NCBI GenBank assembly: GCA_021299455.1
Contig: JAJTGQ010000104.1
Location: 1-37,500, forward strand
DNA: 37,500 bases
DNA from: Flammeovirgaceae bacterium
GTDB taxonomy: Bacteria; Bacteroidota; Bacteroidia; Cytophagales; Cyclobacteriaceae
Direction: 5' to 3'
The notes beneath the pieces were generated by a model. It made no database searches and was not told the origin of the DNA. It saw nothing but the letters and a program-made list of their open reading frames with translations. Positions 1 through 8,109 of this stretch are shown piece after piece. Each line of letters opens with the position of its first letter. Position 1 is the stretch's first letter. Made by a program: the position numbers and the translations under genes.

Positions 1-27
1 TACCTTTTACCTTACCATTCTTTTTGG

Positions 28-171
28 TCATTTTAGACCCGCAGTGAATGCAGTTTTTTTATTCATAGCTTTGATTTGACCTAAAGCTATGGCATTCAAT
101 AATTTGCAAGGTTTCCAGCCTAATAAATGTCCATTAAGCCAAAAATTACTATGTAACCATCGGGGTTTTTT
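28..171 (-). other. Short unassigned open frame at left edge
   Basis: On the minus strand a frame is open from just after a stop at 172-174 down to a TGA at 28-30. It encodes about 47 residues rich in Leu, Trp and Lys (for example GHLLGWKPCKLLNAIALG), with no conventional start before position 135 or so. It overlaps the 5' edge of the SPOR/OmpA-like gene. I do not recognise it. It could be the tail of an unrelated gene or mobile element that displaced the start of the neighbouring gene, or it could be chance. Bases 1-137 otherwise hold nothing I can assign. Confidence 0.2.
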
Positions 172-1244
172 CTAAAGTATCCAACGCGGAGCGGCTAACC
201 AAAAAAGCTATAGAGCAGGGCTATAGTGCCCAGTACACACTTCATCCGGATAGAAAGTTAAACTATGTCTATGTACTAGCTACTAGTGACAAAAGAAAAG
301 CTTATGCGCTGGCTGTTAAATTGCGTGCCGAAACCGAATACAGAGACGCATGGGTTTTTGACGGAGCTTTTGGTGAGACTCCACCGGTTGCCGCAGTGAT
401 TGAGCCGATAATTGAGAAGAAAGAAGAGCCGGTCGTAGAAGTAAAGCCGCTAGAACCAGAGACTAAACCCGCCATCGATTCAACTGCATTGGTAAAGCCA
501 GTTGAAAGACCCATTGATCCAATTGTTGAAACGAAGCCTGTTGGTAAACCTTTTTATTTTAAACTGATAAATGTTGCTGACAATAGCGAAGTGAAATCTG
601 GAGAAGTGCATGTGCAAGAAGTTGTACGTGCCACGCAGTACCAGGCATTTAAGCCCGGAGAAGTAGTATATTTGGAAGCACCCAAAAATAAAAGGGGTAC
701 CTATAGTGTCGTGACAGAGGTGCCAGGATATAGCCAACTCAGTAGTGTCTTTAATTATCAAAACCCTCCTGGTGAAAAAGGTGGTAATGGTGAAGTGATC
801 ATTGAATTACCAGTAAAAAAAGCAAAAAAAGGAGACTATGTTGACTTCCGCAATGTAAAGTTCTTCAAGAATTCATCTATCCTCGAGCCAGAATCACAGA
901 ATGAATTAGACGGTCTTGTTGACCTGATGAGAGAAAACTTAAAGTATAAAATAAAGATTCACGGCCATGTAAACGGAACACAAAGCAGAGAATGTTTTGT
1001 GCGTGGTACCAACTCCATTTTCTTCGTTATTAATCCTTCGACCTATAAAAAAGAAAGAAATTTATCCTCAAAAGATCTTTCCAATCTTCGCGCAGAAACC
1101 GTAAAAGACTATTTGGTAAGTCAAGGCATTGATGCATCACGTTTAACGACTAAAGGCGAAGGCGGCAAGATCCCACTTTATCCAGAAAGCGGTTCGTTAG
1201 GATCGCTCAACGACCGGATCGAAATTGAGTTTACAAAAAACTAA
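138..1244 (+). pseudogene. SPOR and OmpA-like domain envelope protein, 5' end missing
   Basis: The frame is open from 138, directly after an in-frame TAA at 135-137. Starting at the codons for NYYVTIGVFSK it reads as a SPOR domain, a peptidoglycan-binding fold, and ends near RDAWVFDG. A Pro/Glu/Lys-rich linker (about 355-545) and an intermediate domain follow. The C-terminus is OmpA-like: a KIHGHVNG strand, then LRAETVKDYLVSQGI, TKGEGG and NDRIEIEF, matching the peptidoglycan-associated consensus. Between 138 and a TTG at 321 there is no ATG, GTG or TTG in frame. The TTG would start inside the SPOR domain, so it is an unlikely start. No signal peptide is visible upstream in any frame, although such proteins are normally exported. 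I infer that the 5' end was lost by rearrangement, insertion or an assembly join. The stop overlaps the convergent stop of the next gene at 1241-1244. Confidence 0.7.
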
Positions 1245-2611
1245 GCGGTAATAGCTTTTAGAATATCGTGCTGGGTAATAATATGTGCACGCTCTTGCTC
1301 ATCGCGAACCAGCAAAGCCTTGTTATTTCTATTCAACAGCGAGGACAAAACATCCAATGTGCTGTCTAGTGCAACTACCTGCATTGGTTTATCCATGATC
1401 TCACCCACCGATTTATCCTTCAACCCAGGATCATAAATTATTTTTTCAATCAGGCTGGTAGTCGTTACGCTGCCAACAAATTCATTTCCCTCGGTCACGG
1501 GCATTTGATCAACGCCCTCTTTGTTCATTATTTTGATCGCTTCACCAATCGTAGAATTTTTGGTGACAGTTAACAACGCGTCTTTCCCATTTCTACCCGC
1601 AATGATTTGCCGAGCAGTACCATAGGTGCGTTCTTCTAAAAACCCGTGATCCTTCATCCACATGTCATTGTACACTTTGCCTAAATAGCGTGTGCCATGA
1701 TCAGGAAGTAACACCACCATCACATCCTCTTTTTTCAAATGCTCACGGGCATATTCCATCGCACCATGTAGTGCCGACCCACAACTCCATCCACCAAAAA
1801 TTCCCTCCTCGCGCGAAAGTCTCCGTGCCATGATTGCACCGTCTTTATCGGTCACTTTGATAAACTGGTCGATCACATCAAAGTCGACATTTTTTGGTAA
1901 GATATCTTCACCAAAGCCCTCTGTGAGGTATGGGTAAATTTCGTTTTTGTCAAATACGCCTGTCTCTTTATACTTCTTAAACACGGACCCATACGTATCG
2001 ATACCGATTGCCTTGATGTTTGGATTTTGTTCTTTTAAATATTTGGCAGTTCCACACATCGACCCTCCCGTTCCTACGGTCGCTACATAATGCGTAATCT
2101 TTCCACCGGATTGTCTCCAAATCTCGGGGCCAGTCGTTTCATAGTGGGCTTTTGCATTGGACGGGTTGTCATATTGATTGGGATAGATCGAATTCGGAAT
2201 TTCTTTGTTTAGTTTCCTGGCTACAGAATAATAGCTGCGTGGATCTTCCGGTTCCACATTTGTAGGGCACACAATTACTTCAGCACCTACGGCTCTCAAA
2301 ATATTTATTTTTTCTTGCGATTGTTTATCAGCCATTGTAAAAATGCATTTGTACCCCTTCGCAACAGCTGTAAGCGCAAGCCCCATTCCTGTGTTACCTG
2401 AGGTTCCCTCAATAATTGTTCCTCCCGGTTTTAACAACCCAGCCTTCTCGGCATCTTCCACCATCTTTAACGCCATTCTGTCTTTGGTCGAATTCCCGGG
2501 ATTGAAATACTCCACCTTTGCCAACACGCTTCCGTTAATGCCTTTTGGAATTTTATGTAAACGAACAATGGGCGTATTGCCAATCGTTTCGATGATGGAG
2601 TTGTATATCAT
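1241..2611 (-). CDS. Cystathionine beta-synthase-type PLP enzyme with CBS domain pair
   Basis: A 456-residue fold-type II pyridoxal-phosphate enzyme, probably condensing serine with homocysteine (or making cysteine), in the cytoplasm. The PLP lysine is K43 in NPGNSTKDRM. The phosphate/carboxylate loop is SGNTG at 71-75, and the second glycine loop GTGGS is near 180-184. Wording such as AKVEYFNPGNSTKDR and the NASN-like QYDNPSNAKAHYETT is closer to cystathionine beta-synthases than to CysK. Two CBS motifs follow, at about 345-395 and 403-456, as in eukaryotic CBS but without an N-terminal haem region. Such CBS pairs usually bind adenosine nucleotides or S-adenosylmethionine as a regulatory module. 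ATG start at 2611. It ends tail-to-tail with the SPOR/OmpA-like gene. A cysteine synthase role cannot be excluded from sequence alone. Confidence 0.9.
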   Translation of the reverse strand: MIYNSIIETIGNTPIVRLHKIPKGINGSVLAKVEYFNPGNSTKDRMALKMVEDAEKAGLLKPGGTIIEGTSGNTGMGLALTAVAKGYKCIFTMADKQSQEKINILRAVGAEVIVCPTNVEPEDPRSYYSVARKLNKEIPNSIYPNQYDNPSNAKAHYETTGPEIWRQSGGKITHYVATVGTGGSMCGTAKYLKEQNPNIKAIGIDTYGSVFKKYKETGVFDKNEIYPYLTEGFGEDILPKNVDFDVIDQFIKVTDKDGAIMARRLSREEGIFGGWSCGSALHGAMEYAREHLKKEDVMVVLLPDHGTRYLGKVYNDMWMKDHGFLEERTYGTARQIIAGRNGKDALLTVTKNSTIGEAIKIMNKEGVDQMPVTEGNEFVGSVTTTSLIEKIIYDPGLKDKSVGEIMDKPMQVVALDSTLDVLSSLLNRNNKALLVRDEQERAHIITQHDILKAITA

Positions 2612-2635
2612 AGCTTCAACAATTTATCGCGATTG

Positions 2636-2643
2636 CAAAAATA
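2636..2643 (-). promoter_or_regulatory. Possible -7 box for the CBS-type gene
   Basis: The minus strand reads TATTTTTG, matching the Bacteroidota -7 consensus TAnnTTTG, 24 bases upstream of the ATG at 2611. No clear -33 TTG sits at the usual 17-23 base spacing, so this rests on the -7 box only. Confidence 0.3.
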
Positions 2644-2772
2644 ACATTTCAGACGGGAAAGCTAACGTTTATTAGGAGCGTAAAATTTGGAGATAAGGTG
2701 ACTCTTCGTGTCTTCTATAGTCCGAACGCCTTAACGCCTATTGGTCAGCAAAAAAAATCTGGAAAGCAAAAA

Positions 2773-2800
2773 GCCCTCCTACGCTAATGCTTCGGAGGGC
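2773..2800 (-). terminator. Terminator hairpin of ssrA (palindrome copy 3)
   Basis: On the minus strand, directly after the tmRNA 3' end, GCCCTCC pairs with GGAGGGC around a 14-base loop, followed by TTTTTGC. This has the form of an intrinsic terminator. Its core (2775-2798) matches the palindrome at 3256-3279 in 21 of 24 bases, so the terminator appears to be a member of that repeat family. Confidence 0.65.
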
Positions 2801-2803
2801 GAG

Positions 2804-3194
2804 TGGAGCTGCAGGGAATCGAACCCTGGTCCAGAGAAGATGAACGTGTACCTTCTACATGCTTAGTTGACTTTGGTTGTCGGGAACTAAAAGGCAGGCA
2901 ACAGCCTCATCAATTCCTTAGTTACTGTTTTCTCGACAGCCCCGCGCAACAACGGAGCGGCCCAGTTCAAGCTGTCGACACCGCGATTCCAAACCCGCAG
3001 AACAGAGGTTTGGGCGATGATGGCCTCCCACTTCTTAAGCGGGACAAGCTAATCTAACGATACGTCAGATTAAGCAGCCATGGCGTAAGTATTTTCGCCA
3101 CGTAAATTGTTGGGACCATCTTTCAAGGCTCTCATCCCATGAGCCTGCATGCTTACTCACACCCCCACGCGTCCTGTCAAAACCGGTCAGCCCC
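2804..3194 (-). ncRNA. ssrA: Transfer-messenger RNA (tmRNA)
   Basis: The RNA rescues stalled ribosomes by trans-translation with SmpB. The 5' end at 3194 starts GGGGCTGACCGG, and its first seven bases pair with CAGCTCC at the 3' end (2805-2811, one G-U pair). The T arm is GGTTCGATTCC, and 2804 supplies the discriminator A. CCA is not encoded, since the next bases are CTC. The tag frame lies at 3070-3099: GGC GAA AAT ACT TAC GCC ATG GCT GCT TAA, giving GENTYAMAA with an expected extra Ala from the charged tmRNA. This is the Bacteroidota GENNYALAA type with N to T and L to M changes. The length of about 391 nt is normal for a one-piece tmRNA. A palindrome-type terminator follows at 2773-2800. 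Confidence 0.95.
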
Positions 3195-3199
3195 TTTAA

Positions 3200-3281
3200 C
3201 CTCCGAAGCCTTGGCGAAGGAGGTAGTATCAACAAACATTCGCAAAGCGGAAAGCCCTCCTTCGCCAAGGCTTCGGAGGGC
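3200..3281. repeat. Inverted pair of REP-like palindromes upstream of ssrA
   Basis: The 24-base unit at 3200-3223 (begins CCTCCGAAGCC) is the exact reverse complement of the unit at 3256-3279 (ends GGCTTCGGAGG), with 32 bases between. Each unit is also an imperfect hairpin by itself, with CCTCC and GGAGG arms. The second unit is extended to GCCCTCC...GGAGGGC (3254-3281), as is the copy after ssrA at 2773-2800. On the minus strand the 3254-3281 hairpin is followed by TTTCCGC, so it may also act as a weak terminator for the ACT-domain gene to the right. Copies of this kind are typical of dispersed REP-like elements. Confidence 0.7.
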
Positions 3282-3285
3282 AAGA

Positions 3286-3293
3286 CAAAAGTA
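3286..3293 (-). promoter_or_regulatory. Possible -7 box upstream of ssrA
   Basis: The minus strand reads TACTTTTG, a full match to TAnnTTTG, about 92 bases before the mature tmRNA 5' end. No TTG at the standard distance was found. If used, the precursor would carry both palindromes in its leader and would need 5' processing. Confidence 0.25.
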
Positions 3294-3314
3294 CAGTAAA
3301 AAAAGTTCAGTTGA

Positions 3315-3692
3315 CTATTCAATCACTTCAAAGCCGGCTCCACGAAGTGCCTCGATAGCCGTTGTTAACTTTGCCTCTTCCACAAGGATATAGTCTGTAT
3401 TGTAAGTGGCAATTACCGAAAGGTTTACACCTGCATTTGCCAGGGCCGTTGAAAATTGAGCCGTGATGCCCGTCAACGAAAGATCCAGTACTGCATTGAT
3501 CTTTAGCAACCGCCAGCCCACACTTTTCACGATTTCGTCCTGCACCAAATCCTCTTCACAAACGACTGACAACTCATTTGCCGTTTTAGACAAAGTATAA
3601 AATGAGGAACTAAATAGCCAATTCGGCAAGGGCTTTGTCATCTCTAGCTGACAAACCGCAAATCGCTTCGGTAAAACTTCAAACTGAAGCAC
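3315..3692 (-). CDS. ACT domain protein (CASTOR/COG3603-like)
   Basis: A 125-residue cytoplasmic protein. The beginning (QFEVLPKRFAVCQLE) and the second half (LDLSLTGITAQFSTALANAGVNLSVIATYNTDYILV) match small stand-alone double-ACT proteins, in which ACT domains normally bind amino acids. The length fits that family, usually about 130 residues. The start is GTG at 3692; the first internal ATG (residue 18) would cut off a conserved strand. It lies 2 bases after the DUF4249 gene, so it is the last member of the TonB receptor operon. The ligand is unknown, and the context gives no obvious reason for an amino-acid sensor here. Confidence 0.8.
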   Translation of the reverse strand: MLQFEVLPKRFAVCQLEMTKPLPNWLFSSSFYTLSKTANELSVVCEEDLVQDEIVKSVGWRLLKINAVLDLSLTGITAQFSTALANAGVNLSVIATYNTDYILVEEAKLTTAIEALRGAGFEVIE

Positions 3693-3694
3693 TA

Positions 3695-4660
3695 TCAGTT
3701 CTTCTTGAACCGCTGGCCACGGCCAGTAACAGCTGCTACGTTAAAAAAACCAAGTGCCTTTTTTCCGTTCTTGTTAAGGTTTACAATGTTGGTAGACACA
3801 TTAGAAACTGGTCGCGCGAACAATTCTCCAAAACCGCCAGGTCGGTCAGTCTGTACTTGCACTTGCTGCAAATAATCAAATGCTTGAACAGTTATCGAAT
3901 TGATTTCAACATACACCGAATCGCCTGGCACATAGGGCGAGACCGCGGCATCATTGGCATCGGTATCGTTCGGGTTTATTCCTCTTCGAATGGGTGTAAT
4001 GAAAATAAACCCATCAATATTTCCTCCCGCAGAAAATCCAGCATCGTAAGCGACATTTAGGTCTGACGGCTTATTGAGCAAGACACCATTTTTGGTCGCA
4101 CGAATCCAATAGGTATCCCCAGCTCCCGCAAAGTCCCTGGCAATAAACTCCGCGAAATAAAAGTCTGGATTAGTCTGATCCGGCTCGTTTTTGGTTAAAG
4201 TAAGTGTGTCAATTTTTGGCACGCGCCCCATGGTTGAGTTTGCCTCATATACTTCGCCTTCGGCTTGAATTGTCAGCTTGTAAGAAGTACCCGGTACACC
4301 TAGCCGCTCATTGCCTACCGGCTTCCAAACATAGGTACCCTTGCTAGCAGGATCTTCATTAAAAGCAAAAACTTTTCCGGCATCGTCAACAACAGACACA
4401 ACAGCACCACCAACTGCCGGAGGCAGAGAACTATCAAAATAGGATTGCGTTTTTGTAAGTGTGATTACTTGATTGCCCAGCTTATCATTGACCCATGCAT
4501 CTACAACCAAAAGTGCATCCGCATTTTCAAGTGTAGGATTGATTTTTGTTTCGCACGAGAGCAAAGACAAAAAACATAACGTGGCAGTTATCTTTAGGCT
4601 TAGGCCTACAGCGATTTCCCTTGAAAATCGACTAAAAAATTCGAGTAAAGTCATCTTCAT
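3695..4660 (-). CDS. DUF4249 family lipoprotein
   Basis: A 321-residue protein with a hydrophobic N-terminus ending in a lipobox (LSLLSCETK), so probably lipid-anchored and surface-exposed or periplasmic. The body begins LLVVDAWVNDKLGNQVITLTKTQSYFD, typical of DUF4249, followed by a beta-rich domain with repeated hydrophobic strands. The ATG at 4658-4660 directly abuts the TAA of the TonB receptor (4661-4663), which implies translational coupling. DUF4249 proteins regularly follow TonB receptors of this kind and may act as the partner lipoprotein in place of SusD. That role is inference; the family has no assigned biochemical function that I know of. Confidence 0.85.
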   Translation of the reverse strand: MKMTLLEFFSRFSREIAVGLSLKITATLCFLSLLSCETKINPTLENADALLVVDAWVNDKLGNQVITLTKTQSYFDSSLPPAVGGAVVSVVDDAGKVFAFNEDPASKGTYVWKPVGNERLGVPGTSYKLTIQAEGEVYEANSTMGRVPKIDTLTLTKNEPDQTNPDFYFAEFIARDFAGAGDTYWIRATKNGVLLNKPSDLNVAYDAGFSAGGNIDGFIFITPIRRGINPNDTDANDAAVSPYVPGDSVYVEINSITVQAFDYLQQVQVQTDRPGGFGELFARPVSNVSTNIVNLNKNGKKALGFFNVAAVTGRGQRFKKN

Positions 4661-7039
4661 TTAAAATTTAAAGTTGTAAGAAATGGAAGGCACCACTGAA
4701 CCTATGATAGAAAGCTGAGTGGCCTCTGAAGAAATAGGCTGGCCTGGAGACACTCGTTGGTCTGCCTGCGAAAAATAAATCGAGAATGGGTTTTGTCGTG
4801 CATACAAGTTGTAAACACCAAAGACCCAATAGTCACTGTTCTTCCTGTCTTTACCCCTCTTCTGTTTTTTTCCTTCTAAACGGAACGAAACATCTAGTCG
4901 GTGGTAGTCCGGAAGTGTTACATTGTTGCGTGAATCGTTTCCGTTGTAAGGAACCAGCAACCCTTGGCTGATGTACCGTGAAGTAGGGAAAGTAGTCGGT
5001 GTGCCAGACGTGTACACAAAATTGGCGGAAAACGACCATCTTTTCGAGATGTCATAGAACGCAGCGATTTTCAAATTGTGTGCTTGATCGAAACGAGTAC
5101 GATACCAGTCACCTTGGTTAATACCATTCACTTTTAACTCTGTGCGAGCTAACGTGTAACTCACCCATCCGGTAAGGCGTCCCGCTTTCTTTTGAAAATA
5201 GGTCTCGACACCATAGGAGCGCCCTTCGCCAGAAAGCAGGTCACCCTCCAAAAATTCGTTGATCAATAAATCAGCTCCATCAATGTAATCGATCTGGTTT
5301 TGTGTATTCTTCCAATACCCCTCAACCGACAATTCATACATTCTGTTTTTGCCCAAATCTTTAAAAAATCCTATTGTGTACTGGTCAGCAAGTTGAGGTT
5401 TGATATTCTTTGAACTCGGATTCCAAACGTCAAGCGGATTGGACGCAGTAGTATTTGAAATCAGGTGTAAATACTGAGCCATCCGATTGTAACTTCCCTT
5501 AATCGAGCTAGTTGGGTTCACTTGCACTTTAAATGATACCCGAGGCTCGAAATTTCCATAAGTGGCAATCACTTCTCCATTTTTGTATTGGCGGCTGCTT
5601 ACCGTGTCTCTTCTTACGCCTGCAGGATTGTTATTGTAAGTATAGGATTTACCAGGGCCAAAGGCATTGAACAACGAATAACGTATGCCGTAGTCGACTG
5701 AGACCGCTCTGGATATTTTTTGTGAGTTGCTTAGGTAAAGTGACGACTCTAAGTTGTATTTCTTGCTTAGACTAAAGTCATCAGGTTCGCCCTGACTGAC
5801 CCCACGCGCATTGGCTGGCTCGAAAATGTAGTAAATCAATTCTGCACCAAAATTCAACTCATTGTTATTGTTGAGGAAGTAAGTAAACTGGGGCTTAAAA
5901 ATATAGTTGGAGATGAGCGAATTCCATTTAAATGAGTTCTGATCATCTCGACCAAACTGGAGACTATAGTCATAGTTACTATAAAGAGCAGTGAAATTGG
6001 AGAACAAGCGATCGTTAAAAATATGATTCCAGCGCAACGTGGCCGTAGCATTGCCCCAGCTAAAGCCTTGATTTCGATCGAACTTAAAATTATCTCTCCC
6101 AAAATAACCTGACAGGTAAACTCTGTTTTTTGGATTGATGTTATAATTTGTTTTGAGTGTGACATCATAAAAATTCAGCGCACCACCATTTTGCAGAACG
6201 GGTGCGAAAGGTCGAGCTAGAATGTCAATATAGGATCTTCTGGCGGCAACAATAAAAGACATTTTATCTTTTATGATTGGCGCCTCCACCGCTATCCGAC
6301 TAAAAATAGTACCGATACCTCCAGTTACCTCCAATTTCTTGCTATTCCCTTCTTTCATCCTAACGTCCAAGAGCGAAGAAAGTCGCCCGCCATACCGAGC
6401 CGGGATTCCCCCTTTGTAAAGTTTTACATCTTTGACCGCATCTGGATTGAAAACTGAAAAGAAGCCAAGCAAGTGAGATGAATTATAAACAGGCGCTTCG
6501 TCCAACAAAATCAAATTTTGCCCCACGCTACCGCCACGCACGTTGAACCCACTGGCGCCTTCGCCTACGGTGCTCACCCCAGGTAGTAATTGCAAGCTTT
6601 TTATCACATCGGCTTCGCCCAAAAAGGCTGGAATTCTCTGAATCGTTTTAATATCTAATTTGTTGGTGCTCATTTCCAGATTTTGCACGTTCGCCTGTTC
6701 CAATTCTGCTTGGATAACCACCTCTTGCAATTGCTCAGCTTCACCTGAAAGCTCAATATCAAAGCGTTTGTTCTTGTCTAGTTGCACAGACTTCGTTACG
6801 GGTAGATAGCCCAGATAGCTATAATGCAGGGTATAGTTGGCAGCGGGCAGCGTGATAGAATAAAAACCGTACTCATTTGTAACACCACCGCCTTGCGTCT
6901 CTGTAACATAGACCGTAGCTCCAATCAATGCTTCGCCATTGCTTGCATCTTTGATATAACCGCTAATGGTAAACTTGCCGGTGGTTTGGCCAAAAGAAAA
7001 AGTGCAGGCAAAAATCCACAAAAATAGAATCTGTCTCAT
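4661..7039 (-). CDS. TonB-dependent outer membrane receptor with carboxypeptidase-like N-domain
   Basis: A 792-residue outer-membrane transporter. Signal peptide at 1-17 (ends FSFGQ). Residues about 22-110 are a carboxypeptidase-regulatory-like beta-sandwich (TISGYIKDASNGEALIGATVYV). The plug follows, with LGEADVIKSLQLLPGVSTVGEGASGFNVRGGS and LDEAPVYNSSHLLGFFSVFNPDAV. The rest is a 22-strand-type barrel with many aromatic strands and a C-terminus ending SISYNFKF. It is shorter than SusC proteins (about 1000 residues) and has no SusD neighbour. It is co-transcribed with the DUF4249 gene, so the substrate need not be a glycan; it cannot be read from sequence. The upstream gap (7040-7131) shows no convincing promoter. 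Confidence 0.92.
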   Translation of the reverse strand: MRQILFLWIFACTFSFGQTTGKFTISGYIKDASNGEALIGATVYVTETQGGGVTNEYGFYSITLPAANYTLHYSYLGYLPVTKSVQLDKNKRFDIELSGEAEQLQEVVIQAELEQANVQNLEMSTNKLDIKTIQRIPAFLGEADVIKSLQLLPGVSTVGEGASGFNVRGGSVGQNLILLDEAPVYNSSHLLGFFSVFNPDAVKDVKLYKGGIPARYGGRLSSLLDVRMKEGNSKKLEVTGGIGTIFSRIAVEAPIIKDKMSFIVAARRSYIDILARPFAPVLQNGGALNFYDVTLKTNYNINPKNRVYLSGYFGRDNFKFDRNQGFSWGNATATLRWNHIFNDRLFSNFTALYSNYDYSLQFGRDDQNSFKWNSLISNYIFKPQFTYFLNNNNELNFGAELIYYIFEPANARGVSQGEPDDFSLSKKYNLESSLYLSNSQKISRAVSVDYGIRYSLFNAFGPGKSYTYNNNPAGVRRDTVSSRQYKNGEVIATYGNFEPRVSFKVQVNPTSSIKGSYNRMAQYLHLISNTTASNPLDVWNPSSKNIKPQLADQYTIGFFKDLGKNRMYELSVEGYWKNTQNQIDYIDGADLLINEFLEGDLLSGEGRSYGVETYFQKKAGRLTGWVSYTLARTELKVNGINQGDWYRTRFDQAHNLKIAAFYDISKRWSFSANFVYTSGTPTTFPTSRYISQGLLVPYNGNDSRNNVTLPDYHRLDVSFRLEGKKQKRGKDRKNSDYWVFGVYNLYARQNPFSIYFSQADQRVSPGQPISSEATQLSIIGSVVPSISYNFKF

Positions 7040-7131
7040 AGAATAAGTTAAGCTAACCTTAAAGCGTAAAAAAGTGGGTTTTGTTGCACCTAATTGAAAA
7101 TTTTCATAAAAAGTTTACACAATCGTCCCGC

Positions 7132-8103
7132 CTATTGGGCGGAATCGATTCCGATCGAGTCGATCACCAAATAATCGGCCTTAGAAACCGACTGCCGGGC
7201 GAGAAGTTCTGCTATAAATCCAGTTAAGAAAAGTTGAACCCCGATAACCAACGCTACCAATGCTAGGTAAAAGATAGGTTGATCGACTACATCACGCTTC
7301 AGCGGAATTTTGGAGATAAACAGGGCATCCACCTTATCCCAAAATATTTTCACCGTAAAACCAAACCCAACCAGAAAGGAAACGATGCCCCAAGCCCCAA
7401 AAAAGTGCATGGGTCTTTTTGCAAATCGCCCAACGAACGTAATGGTAAGCAGATCCAAAAAGCCACGAACAAATCGCTCCCATCCAAACTTACTTACTCC
7501 ATATTTTCGCTCACGATGCTCTACTACTTTTTCTGTGATTTTCGTGAAGCCGGCCCACTTAGCCAACACGGGTATATAACGGTGCATTTCACCGTAAACC
7601 GTAATATTTTTTATAACTGAATAGTGGTAGGCTTTTAATCCACAATTAAAATCATGCAAATGAATACCGGAGATTTTTCGCGTGACATAGTTGAAAAACT
7701 TGGAGGGCAATGTTTTTGAAATTGGGTCGTGACGCTTTTTCTTCCAACCGCTCACCAAATGAAATTTCTTTTCTTTGATCAGTTTATACAACTCCGGAAT
7801 TTCATCTGGACTGTCTTGTAAATCAGCATCCATGGTGATCACCACCTCGCCCTTTGCAGCTTTAAACCCGGTATGCAAGGCTGCCGATTTCCCAAAATTT
7901 CTATTAAACTGAAATCCCTTGAAAGACGGATTCGCTTTACTTATTTTTTTAATCTCTTCCCAGGTGCCATCGGTGCTACCATCATCGATAAAAATCACTT
8001 CATACGAAAAGCCGTGCGTTTGCATAACACGGCTAATCCAATTACTCAGTTCAGGAATCGATTCTTCTTCGTCCTTTGCAGGAATGACTAGAGAGATATC
8101 CAT
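7132..8103 (-). CDS. Membrane glycosyltransferase, family 2 (GtrB/DPM1-like)
   Basis: A 323-residue inner-membrane enzyme that probably transfers a sugar from a nucleotide sugar to a polyprenyl phosphate. It shows the GT-A signatures IDDGSTDGTW (39-48), NFGKSAALHTGF and the metal-binding DADLQD (92-97), and the family landmark FNCGLKAY. Near the end are two transmembrane segments (about 232-258 and 278-305) separated by a short charged loop, as in GtrB and ArnC-type enzymes. I chose the ATG at 8103 because the alternative one codon upstream is TTG. It sits 6 bases after the DUF4199 gene, so it belongs to that leftward operon. A small GC-rich hairpin spans the stop codon but has no U-tract. 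Confidence 0.9.
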   Translation of the reverse strand: MDISLVIPAKDEEESIPELSNWISRVMQTHGFSYEVIFIDDGSTDGTWEEIKKISKANPSFKGFQFNRNFGKSAALHTGFKAAKGEVVITMDADLQDSPDEIPELYKLIKEKKFHLVSGWKKKRHDPISKTLPSKFFNYVTRKISGIHLHDFNCGLKAYHYSVIKNITVYGEMHRYIPVLAKWAGFTKITEKVVEHRERKYGVSKFGWERFVRGFLDLLTITFVGRFAKRPMHFFGAWGIVSFLVGFGFTVKIFWDKVDALFISKIPLKRDVVDQPIFYLALVALVIGVQLFLTGFIAELLARQSVSKADYLVIDSIGIDSAQ

Positions 8104-8109
8104 CAAAGA

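Noticed and set aside
2803-3393. Open frames on both strands across the tmRNA region
   Set aside because: They overlap the tmRNA and palindromes and show no protein family features.
7128-7142. GC-rich inverted repeat CCGCC / GGCGG across the stop codon of the glycosyltransferase gene
   Set aside because: Only a 5-base stem and no U-tract downstream on the minus strand; not enough for a terminator call.
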